The notes beneath the pieces are model-generated. The model was not told the DNA's origin. It saw only the letters and a list, made by a program, of their open reading frames with translations, and made no database searches. 64,000 nt of DNA from Microvelia longipes (Eukaryota; Arthropoda; Insecta; Hemiptera; Veliidae), in assembly GCA_018340805.1 (NCBI GenBank), contig JACMZG010001914.1:21758312-21822311 (forward strand). The letters run 5' to 3'. Positions 54,050-64,000 of the stretch are shown one piece after another. Made by a program: the position numbers and the translations under genes. Each line of letters opens with the position of its first letter. Position 1 is the first letter of the stretch.

Positions 54050-54862
54050 TTTTTCAGGGTACAAAATACTTTACTCAACCTTTCTTGTCGAATGACACAA
54101 GTTACGAGTACAAAAAATACGCTACTCAACCCTTTCTTATCTAGAATGACACAAGTTACGTGTACAAAAAATACGCTACTCAACCCTTTCTTGTCGAGAA
54201 TGACACAAGTTACGTGTACAAAAAATACGCTACTCAACCCTTTCTTGTCGAGAATGACACAAGTTACGTGTACAAAAAATACCTATCAACCCTTTCTTAT
54301 CTAGAATGACACAAGTTACGTGTACAAAAAATACGCTACTCAAACCCTTTCTTATCGACACTACGTGTACAAAAAATACGCTACTCACCCTTACTTATCT
54401 AGAATGACACAAGTTACGTGTACAAAAATACGCTACTCAACCTTTCTATCTAGAATGACACTTACGTGTACAAAAAATCGTTACTAGAATGTTACATGTA
54501 CAAAAATACGCTTTCTTGTCGAGAATGACACAAGTTACGTGTAAAAAAAATACGCTACTCAACCCTTTCTTATCTAGAATGACACAAGTTACGTGTACAA
54601 AAAATACGCTACTCAACCTTTCTTATCTAGAATGACACAAGTTACGTGTACAAAAAATACGCTACTCAACCCTTTCTTATCTAGAAGACACAAGTTACGT
54701 GTACAAAAATACGCTAGAATGACTAGTAAAACTTATCTAGAATGACACAAGTTACGTGTACGCAACTCAACCCTTACTTATCTAGAATGACACAAGTTAC
54801 GTGTACAAAAAAATACGCTACTCAACCCTTTCTTATCGAGAATGACACAAGTTACGGGTAAA
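54050..54862. repeat. minisatellite, ~54-bp unit, about 15 copies
   Basis: Unit: GTACAAAAAATACGCTACTC, AACCCTTTCTTATCTAGAAT, GACACAAGTTACGT. Outer copies are regular; the middle (54350-54740) has many deletions. Two variants, CTTGTCGAG and CTTATCTAG, alternate in blocks. Open frames on both strands follow from a period divisible by three. Confidence 0.95.
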
Positions 54863-57800
54863 AGAAATATAAAAATCACTTCGCTACACAAATATAAACA
54901 TGTCCTTGTCTTTTGTATAATCATAAGGAAAAAAAAATACACAAGTAAACACGACAATTCTTCAAAACTTTACTATCACCTGACGAAGACAAGAAGGTCG
55001 GGAATGTCATAATGCTTCCTATGTCAAACACACACAAGCAAACAGGAAAGAAGCTCAACAACCAGATCGTAAAACCATACAATCTAGATCAGAAACTTAA
55101 AAGTAATAGACACCGATAGTTATTTAAAAGCCTTGAAAAGTATACTTAGATGATATAGTAATATTTAATGCATCGATTAACATACACGTTTTAAGCGAGC
55201 AAGATAAAAATATTAGTACAACTTGTTAAATACTTTATTAAAAGATCGTAAAATTAATCTTAGTAACTTCCTAATATCTTTAAATATTTTATATTCTCCT
55301 TAAAAACACGAAAAAATGGAGAAACAAAAAAACATACTTTAACAAAAAGTTTGCCTCGTTAAAATCTCTGTTTAGATTACAATTATAGTCACTATCGCAT
55401 ATCGCATTTAATAAATCGTAAAAAAATTATGTCCAAAAAAAGTCAAGGATCTATTTGAAATGATGTCAGATAAGCTGTTTATTAAAATTACAGGATTCAC
55501 AAGGATGGTAGTTTTTATGCATCCTTGCGATTGTAATCAGACAAATATTTAGATTCATTTTGGTCAGAAAAATTCTAATTGAAGGACATGCGATATTCGT
55601 GGCAGTGATTACTACATTTTATGCAGTTTGAATTCTTAATAAAAATTGTCTCTACTAAGAGAATGTTGCTACATGGTTAGATCGTTACCTTTATGTTATT
55701 ATACGGTGATAGTAGATCACCCTATAAATGGATATGGATTCGACGCAGCGTTTCACATCCAGTGGGAGAGATATTTAGTCTTTACCATACATGACTGAAC
55801 CAAAATGCATTACAAATCAAAAATTATTTTAATATTCGTCTAACTTTATAAATGCTATTGGTGAAAGAGTGTGAATCTTTTACATCTTCATCAAGGAATA
55901 CACCGCAAGTTTCCAAAAGAAAAATAATCATCCTCACTGAATTGGCAGGACGTGGTCTTGCTTCTTTATAAAGTGATCAGGAGACGAATGTAATAAATTA
56001 AGTCGGTGCTGCCAGCACCATTTTTGAATTCCTTGAATTGCTTCGTTCCTATTTATTGTAAAGGCAAAGACATTTTGTAAAAATGCTCAACTAATGATAC
56101 TGATAAGACCAGTGTCCTTAGATTTTCGATATCATACTTTTTATTCTTAGTTTTAACAAATCCAAGGATAATAAACAAAACTAATACTACTGCTACACTA
56201 GAATTTCAAACTATTTATATGAAACTCTACAATTGTTACTGCTAGCTATAGTTTAAATTCACGTCATTATCTTTAGAGAATGACAAAGATTAATTACTGG
56301 ATGGACAGTGATATAAAGTAACTGAGTAGGGTTAACTAAGTAAGGAAAAGGGTTCACACAAGATGACAAAACAAAAATTTGAGTCATTTTTGTTTTGTAA
56401 TCTGTACGCCTGTTTCATCATTACACTACCACTTATGAAGAAGGAGAGCCATTAATGAAGCAAATGTAAAACCGACTTTATAAATCGAGTTTCCATGTTC
56501 CCGCACATGGAGATCGTTATAATTAAAAAAGTAGATTTTACGCATTTATTTTGTAAAAAATAATATTGCTTTCACAGAAGACTAATATACACTTTATCTT
56601 TTAAGTTATAATCAAATTATCTTGGCTACAAGCCAATTCAATACGACCCTAAGATGTCAAGTTCATCTTAGTCCAGGATACGAACCAAAATAAGTTTCTG
56701 ACCTTAGACTTATCCAAGGATAATAAAAGAAAAAAGAGACTTATTATGAGGTCAGCCGTAAGATTAGAAAGAAGAAGGATCTAACAAGATACCCAAGCCT
56801 CAGGCAAGAATGAAAACGATTTGCGGATTAACACAACCGCTTTAGATCTAGAATTGGTTAAAAGAGGCTCGTTTTGCCGATGATGTGGGAGTACTGTCAG
56901 GTTCACGGTCAGGCTCATTCAAAATCACATGGACAGAGGTTTTGACTAGTTGAGGGTTGTCTCGAACCAATGAACTCAATATCACGTTCTTTGATACGGT
57001 TTATAATTATCAATAGTTATAGGTTTGGATGTAATTTAATTACAAGTTAAAAAGGATAGTGATTTAAAATTAATAATGGATTACAACATCACAGTTTGTT
57101 AGTAAACTAAGATCAATACGTAGAGGAAGTATGATGTCAGAGAATTAAAGCCTACTGGTTCACAGTAGGCATTCAAGACAAATTCAATTATATGTTAGTT
57201 AAAAGTATTGTCTGTATTTAACAAAGAGTTGAATAAATCAGAGAGGATCCTCTTAATCTCACAAGAACTGTACATTTTTAGAAATTAAAAAATATTAGTA
57301 CTAGGACGTTATGCATTGCAATCAAGAAAATGATTTAATAAAGAAAAACCCCCAAAAATAAAAATAAAATACAACAAATCACTAAATTAAAAATTATATT
57401 TTAATAACATGTTGGTAAGTTTGTTGATTGATTTCCGTCAGGTGTGAATATCTCATTATAACTCATCATAATTACAGTACGAATCTCTACTTTAACCATA
57501 TCAAACAAAGTGATGGTAATTAACAGTAAAATATTTGTAACCTGTAATCTTCCGATACGTTATACAAGTTTTTAAAAGGTATAAAATCGATTTTTCATAA
57601 TTATAAAACTCCGTAGGAAGTGCAGAGGTGTGTTTTGTCTACATCTTTCAATTTCAATCAAAAATATAATTCCGAGGATAATTTGGATTTATTATGCTAC
57701 AGGGAGTTATGTGGGAGTCAAGTTTATCAATAATCATCTGCCTATAATTGTCAGATCGTTTACATTTAAGCTAATTCGTTATGGAACATAAAAAAATTAA

Positions 57801-58269
57801 AATCTGGTGGTAGAACTTCCTTTATTTTGTTGGCTTAAGGTTTTTTAAGGAAGGTGTGGTAAACTTAGTGTGGAATCTCTGGAACAAAACTGTACCAAGC
57901 TTAAAGAACTTAAGGCTACACTTAGAGATACTTTTCCAAACCTTAGATCATTTGAGCTTTTACAGATACTTAGAATACGTATTATTAATTAATTAAAAAA
58001 ACTTTATTAGAAACATTAGGTCAAATTTTTAGTTAGAGGTAAATGCTCAACAATTACATCTTGAGATAAATAATTTATACAAAATTATATGCTACTAATG
58101 ATAAAACCACAATTCGAATTTTGAATTGATGTACGATTTTTTTAAATTACCAAAAAGATATTTTCACATATTTCCAAAAGATTTCATTTAAAAAAAATTA
58201 AATACAAGTATTTTTTTAGAGTTTAAGGGCGGCATTTAAAATCATTACTTGAGATTGATTAAAGATTAT
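54863..58269. other. no gene seen; a few unassigned short frames
   Basis: 3.4 kb of AT-rich DNA. The most protein-like piece is a 50-codon minus-strand frame at 57000-56848 (NVILSSLVRDNPQLVKTSVH, then EPDREPDSTPTSSAKRASF and stop). It lacks a good acceptor and I cannot assign it. Confidence 0.35.
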
Positions 58270-59075
58270 TCTTTAACATAGTAATATAGGAATAAATCTT
58301 AGTAAATTTAAAGTAATGATAATCCCTCAAAGAGTTACTGTCATAAATCTTATGTAATGATTCCCCTTAAAGAGTTAATGTTAAAAATGTTTAGTAATGA
58401 TGCTCCAATAAAGAGCTATTGTCATACATATTAAGTAATGATGCTACCTTAAAAAGCTATTTTCATAAATCTCAAGTATTGACTCTCCCTTGAAGAGATG
58501 TCATAAATATTAAATTATAATAATCCCTTGAAGAATTATAGTCATAAACCTCAAGTAATGAGTTATTGTCAAATCAAGTAATGATCCCCCTTAAAGTTAT
58601 TGTCAAAATCTAAGTAATGGTCTCCCTTAAAAAGTTATTGTCAAAAATCACAAGTAATGATCTCCCTTAAAAAGTTATTGTCAAAAATCTCAAGTAATGG
58701 TCCTTCCTTAAAGAGTTATTGTCATAAATCTCAAGTAATGGTCCTTCCTTAAAGAGTTATTGTCATAAATCTCAAGTAATGGTCCTTTAAAGAGTTATTG
58801 TCATACAACTCAAGTAATGGTCCTTCCTTAAAGAGTTACAGTCATAAATCTCAAGTAATGGTCCTTCCTAAATGAGTTATTGTCAAAAACCTCAAGTAAT
58901 TGTCCTTCCTTTAAGTAATTTTATCATAAATCTTAAGTAATGGTCCTTCCTTAAAGAGTTATTATCATCTCAAGTTTTATTCTCCCTTAAATAGTTATAG
59001 CCCTAAATCTCAAGTATTGACTCTTCCTTGAGAGTAATTTATAAATATTAAATAATGATGCTCCTTTAAAGAGCT
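58270..59075. repeat. degenerate minisatellite, ~42-bp unit, about 18 copies
   Basis: Unit approximates TAATGGTCCTTCCTTAAAGA, GTTATTGTCATAAATCTCAAG. The centre (58680-58900) is most uniform, the edges decay, as expected when array ends escape homogenisation. Confidence 0.9.
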
Positions 59076-61228
59076 ATTGTCATATTGTATTGTCTCATGT
59101 ATTGTTCCTCTCTTTTTTAAGGGATGCTTAAAGAAAATACACACTATATTACTGCCATAAAACTTAAGTAATGATCCTCCCAGTTATTTTCATAAATATA
59201 GACAAATATAACTGACTTAACGATATACTTAACAAAGTAGGGCATACAATATGCATATCATTTAACAGCGCCACAGTATCAGTTTTTATATTAGTTAATT
59301 TGACAGTCGTGTCTTGCGATATTAGGTGGAGTTAAACTTATAAAAAAAGGAAACAGTCAAGTATAATACATATGTTTAATGTTAAATAAAAAATCTAGAA
59401 TTAAATTACGGAAAAGATTAGTTAAACAAATATTAGGTGTTGAATATTACTAAAATATTAACAGAAATTAAAACCTTAAGTATTTAGATCCGTTATTTTT
59501 TTAAAAAATGAATAAATACTAATAGTTAACAACTTGTAACTAAAACGCGAATGAAAGGGAAGGTTTACTGAAAGATACATTTGAATGAAGGATAGACTAA
59601 ACATTATCTTTATAATGCATAAATATAAACTTAAATTGATCATTTTGATGTCGCAAGATAAGGCGAGGGAGTTGAATTAAGTAAAATTTAACTTAATCAT
59701 TTTTAATTCTATCGTCTAGGTGGACTAATATCGGATAAAAAATTAAATGTTAAAAAAGTTTAAAAAAGTTTACTTTTTTTAATTACTCCCAAGGTGCACG
59801 CACACAGGATTTTATCCCCAGATTTTGACATTTCAAACGTTGTTGTATTTTTTTTTACAAATCGGGTCGGACCCCTTTATAAAATTTTAGGGATGCTGCC
59901 CCTACAGAAATAGATTGGTCCCTTTTATAAATTTAGAAGATACCACTCCCAAAAAATGAATATAATTGTCTTAACCCCAATAATAGGAATCACTTTTTGT
60001 CTATATAAAACTAAAAGTGCTTCTTTACTCCCTAAAAACTAGTCAATTAAGTTCACATTATACACTATCTGAAAATTAAACCATTTTACGTGCAGTTTAG
60101 GGCTTATAATTCAAAATAGGAGTGGAAATAAAAACTTTATTTTTATTATATGAAGGCAGAGGCCAAATCCAGGTAAGCAAACTAATTACGGCTATTAGTA
60201 ACATATAGACCATAAAAGATGAAGCAAAAGTTATAAAGAAAAAATAGGGTACATCGGGGTACCTCGAAACATTTCCTCCCTTATCAGAGTTCAGAAAAAG
60301 TAAACAACTTGAGTCTACTTATTACCTATTATTCACCGAACATGTCATTACACATACACTATTAAATGTTTCCAATAAATCCATAAATTTAATTTAAATG
60401 GAGTTATATTAAACAATAAGTTCCCTACCTACGTAATATTTACCATCTGATTATCCTAGTGAAGTTCTTAAGAAACTTAAACAAAATCTATAACTTTAAC
60501 AAAAAATTCCAATCTAAAATTTTAAATCAATAAAAAAAAAGTAGAACTCAAATACTATAATAACCAGTTGAGTTGTTGGTGTAATTATCAATAATAACCA
60601 AGCTGTTAGACTAATCTGTGCAAATCTATCAAAACGACACGTTTTTATAATGCCACATTTTAGCAAAAAATAATGGATTTTGACTAGAAATGGCATAACC
60701 TTTAGGCATTATAAATGAGTCAATCAATCAAACAGTCAATCATAGTTAGGACATGGCGGAGAATTATTAGATTCATAGATTTAAAGTTTAACTGTCGGTA
60801 TAAACTTTTCACACTCTGTTGGTTAAAGTAGTATTTTATATTTGAATATTCTAGAGCTGTAGTTCCTTTTCTCACTCCCAGGTGGCATCACCTTACAGCC
60901 GTACCCTATTCTATCCCTTAATTCCTTTTACCTCTACTAGATGGCACATGTCTTCTACCCTTCTCCCTACCCTGGTACATATCCCTTCTTGTTGAATCTC
61001 TTCCATTCAGTCTTACTCTATGAGCCTCACGCAACACATCATTCTAAATCGTTAATTTTATTATAAACATAACAGCTACTCTAATCATTTAATATTGCAT
61101 TTACCGGTGTTAATTTATCATAATTCCTGTTATGTATATTAATCTAGTGTAATTCGTTTGATTGTAATATTAGTTCAAACATTATAAGTGATTTTCTAAA
61201 ATCTATTTTCACATGTTTTTGTTATTTA
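59076..61228. other. no gene seen; possible remnant of BEL/Pao 3' region
   Basis: 60257-60285 (GGGGTACCTCGAAACATTTC) repeats a motif also found at 26959-26985 next to the gap. 60880-61030 is C+T-rich on plus (GGTGGCATCACC, TAGATGGCACATGTC) and might be an LTR or UTR of the adjoining element, but no second LTR is in the window to compare. Confidence 0.35.
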
Positions 61229-62459
61229 TTATACATGTGTGGTGACCCCAAAGATATCACGAACTAGCTCAGACTTAGATAACTGGCTAGGCATGCAGCC
61301 TCTACTTAGGATATCAGCAGGGTTGTGGCTAGATTGAACGTGATTCCATGTACATGATGAAGTTAATCTTTGAATACTAGCTATCCTGTTGGACACGAAA
61401 GTCTTCCAAGACGCAGATTCTGACTTTATCCAAGATAATACTATCGTGGAGTCTGTCCATAGGTGAATACCGTGGAACATTATATTTGATTCTTGAGTAA
61501 TTTTCTGACTTAATTGTGCCAGCAACAGAGCGCCACACAGTTCTAAACGTGGCAACGTCTGTTTCTTTAACGGTGCTACCCTAGATTTAGCACACAGTAG
61601 TTGAGTGGAGATATCACCATCAGCAGATTTTATTCGTATATACAAACAGGCTCCGTACGCCAACTCAGAGGCATCGGAGAAACCAAATAGTTCTATTGTG
61701 AACACATGCGTTAGATTAGTTATTCTTCTAGGAATCACAATATTGTCGAGTTGAGACAAGTTTTCTTGATATTTTGCCCAGTTAGATGTAAATTCTTGAT
61801 CCAAAGGGCTGTCCCAACCAGTCTCTTTGTTTTGAAATAACGCTTGCATAATAATTTTTGCTTAACAATCACTGGGGCAATCAACCCCAGCGGATCAAAA
61901 AGTTTGCCAATATCTGACATGATAGTTCGTTTTGTTTCAGTTACTCTAGGTTTAAAATCAGGCAAAGTAAATCTAAACGAGTCATTAATTGGGTCCCATA
62001 TGAGGCCCAAGGTCTTTACTATAGAATCACTAGAATCGGCCTTTAGAAGAAAGTTATGTTCCTTCTCTTCATCCGGAATAGAGTCCAGTAGAGTTGGGTC
62101 GTTAGCGACCCATTTATGAACGTGGAAACCACCAGAAGCTAACAGCTCGATCAACTGACGCTGTGCTTCCAACGCTGTTTCAAGGTCGTCAAATCCGCTT
62201 AAAAATCGTCTACGTACGAGTCATAGGTGATAATTTTGAAAGCTAGCGGGTACAACTCCTTCTGTTGTTCTGCTAGAGTGATTAGAGTTTTGGTTGCCAA
62301 ATAGGGCGCCGGCGCTGTACCAAATGTCACAGTTAACAATCGATACACCTTGATTTCTTCTGTTTTAGATTCTCTCCATACAATTTTTTGGAGGGTTACA
62401 ATCCTCAGAACAAACACGTATTTGTCTGTACATCTGTTTGATGTCGGTAACGAAGACAT
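61229..62459 (-). pseudogene. BEL/Pao RT palm/thumb and RNase H
   Basis: Three frames in series: 62459-62199 (VTFGTAPAPYLATKTL, SYVDDF), 62172-61735 (LASGGFHVHKWVAND, IGKLFDPLGLIAPV) and 61849-61229 (RNase H with its four acidic positions). All motifs expected of a Pao RT/RNase H are visible, so the frame breaks, not substitutions, are what inactivate it. Confidence 0.88.
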
Positions 62460-63942
62460 AACGCGGTATTCGAAAGCTTATGAGGATTGAGAACAACTCT
62501 CTTTGAACCGTCGGTCCTACTAAGAGAATGTCGTTGAGCGAAATGTTTGTAGAAGATTTAGCGCTCGCGTCGAATACTACACGCACCTTGGTAGTCGAGC
62601 TAGACTCTTTAATTACAGGATGATGTGGCATGTAGAATCCGGATGGTTCAGTTTCAATAACCTGCTCCATATGATTTTGATAAATATAATTGTTTAAGCA
62701 TTCCGAATATGCTTTCTTTAACTTAGGGTCATTATCTAACCTTCTTTCTAACTTTAGAAATCTTTTGATAGCGTTCTCCTTTGAATCTCCTAGGACACGT
62801 CTATTATCATTTAATGGAAGAGAAACTACAAATCTACCATCATCTTGACGGCTTGTAGATTTAGAATAGATTTCTTCACACAGTTGATCCTTTATTGACA
62901 GTTCTTTAGTGTTGTCGAGATCTTCAATCTGCCAAAATTTGGTTAAAATAGAGTCTAAAGATGGGTTGACTGAGAGATGACACTGTGTAGAGTTATTTGA
63001 CTTGGATGATAGGTCAAAATTTTTGCCAGATATGATCCATCCGAAGACGGTTTCTTGAAGTAGCGGACAATTTTCGCCAAGGCTTAGTTTACGAGATAAT
63101 AGAGTGTCAAAAAATATTTCTGCACCAATAAGGGCATCGATTTTATTAGGTATGTCGAAATTAGGATCGGCCATAAACGTATTTTCAGGAATTTTCCATC
63201 GTTTAGAATTAAGTTTATGAACTGGTAAATCTTCTGTTATTTTAGAAGACACAAGAAAGGTCATAGATGATTTATAAAAATTATATTTAGAATTGATTGT
63301 AGCTTGTAAACAATGAGAGACCTTACTACAAGTATTTTCTATGCCGGCCACTGTTGTGTTGCACTTGGACATTCTTAAGCCTAAAGACTTGGCTACTTGT
63401 TCAGAAATGAAGTTCGATTCTGAGCCACTGTCTAGGAGTACACGGATAGGATGAGACTTCCCTTGATTGTCTTCGATATCTACAACTGCGGTAGCTAGAA
63501 TTACTTTAGATGTTGGGTTGAAAGCACAATGGTTAGATACCTTAGAGTCATTATTATCCTTGTCCGACGATTTCTGAAAGTTGTCATCATGCAGAGTAGA
63601 ATGGTGCCGAGACTTGCACTTTGTGCATGAGTAAGAACTTTTACAGTTCTTCGTAGAGTGATTTTCCCTAAGGCAATTTCTGCACAGCTTAAGCTTAGTA
63701 GTCATCTCATAACGACCGCAAGGGGCAAGTTTTAAGTAGTCTGGACACTGATTGGAATAATGCGTGTCTTTGCAGAACACACATTTGATTAGATTAGTGC
63801 CAACCTTGCTAGATAATAGAGTAGTAGTCGAAGGCCGTTTTCCTTTGTCGTTAAAATTATTAGGTTTAGAATTATGAGATTCAGTTGACTTAGAATCGCC
63901 TTTAGTCGAACACGCTTCCAAAATTTTGCATCTTGTGTTCAA
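62365..63942 (-). pseudogene. BEL/Pao gag C-terminus, protease and start of RT
   Basis: Longest intact frame of the element, 525 codons, with the zinc knuckles at residues ~55-120, the protease DSG at ~170 and the RT opening (HHPVIKESSSTTKVRVVFDA, then INLSLND-like INISLNDILLVGP-type text as SLNDILLVGPTV) at ~450. The frame is lost just after QIRVCSED. The gag start and any 5' LTR lie beyond 64000. Confidence 0.88.
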
Positions 63943-64000
63943 GCATTCGATAAAATCTTTGAATGTAGATTTGTCATTTTTTGCTACCTCGGTTTCCCAA

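Larger units (their letters stand above)
61229..64000 (-). mobile_element. BEL/Pao LTR retrotransposon, partial and frameshifted
   Basis: Minus strand, entering from the right edge. Three zinc knuckles of gag (CVFCKDTHYSNQC, CRNCLRENHSTKNC, CTKCKSRHHSTLH), aspartic protease (VLLDSGSESNFIS), RT (YVFVTDIKQMYRQIRV; YVDDF at about 62203) and RNase H (LFGFSDASELAYGACLY, LPRLELCGALLLAQ, LWTDSTIVLSWI, NPADILSRG). The order gag-protease-RT-RNase H and these motifs are those of the Pao clade. The frame stops at 61229 before any integrase. Breaks lie near 62400, 62200 and 61850. Non-functional as read. Confidence 0.92.

Noticed and set aside
54026..54304. Repeat 'protein' with an 18-residue period, open on both strands
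   Set aside because: A consequence of a tandem unit whose length is divisible by three; there is no gene context and the array is degenerate further on.

Overview
The window is AT-rich eukaryotic DNA, most likely from an insect: genes are split into short exons with GT-AG introns, long (TA)n and (TG)n microsatellites are common, and the transposons are of insect type (mariner, BEL/Pao, an I-type non-LTR element with RNase H). I cannot fix the order or species.

Layout. (1) 1-5.8 kb: left edge with an internally deleted mariner remnant, microsatellites and a 5'-truncated non-LTR fragment. (2) 5.8-36.3 kb, minus strand: a large split gene for a multi-Tudor protein. I traced 15 exons by hand; every junction is phase-compatible. 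A B-box/coiled-coil-like exon followed by extended Tudor domains points to the RNF17/Qin (TDRD4) family of the germline piRNA pathway. Its introns hold transposon debris, a ~660-bp near-perfect palindrome, many (TA)n tracts, a 908-bp assembly gap and a nearly full-length I-type non-LTR element (about 27.9-34.9 kb) inserted in sense orientation. (3) 36.9-39.35 kb, plus strand: an intron-less gene for an ~820-residue protein with a MORN5-like C-terminal module, head to head with the Tudor gene. (4) 39.4-51 kb: mostly repeats (a TIR element with a perfect 20-bp GC-rich hairpin, two copies of a family carrying a 5S-rRNA-derived module, tRNA-like SINE pieces) plus a tentative four-exon minus-strand gene for a small secreted protein (41.8-50.7 kb). 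(5) 51-61 kb: three minisatellite arrays and otherwise unassigned AT-rich DNA. (6) 61.2-64 kb, minus strand: a BEL/Pao retrotransposon with gag, protease, RT and RNase H, broken by frameshifts, lacking integrase and running off the right edge.

The two best gene models (Tudor and MORN5-like) both belong to families with germline or testis roles, and their facing 5' ends may share an upstream region. The Tudor gene would act in silencing elements of the kind crowded into its own introns; that link is inference. Exons and frames were read by eye; no search or expression data were available.
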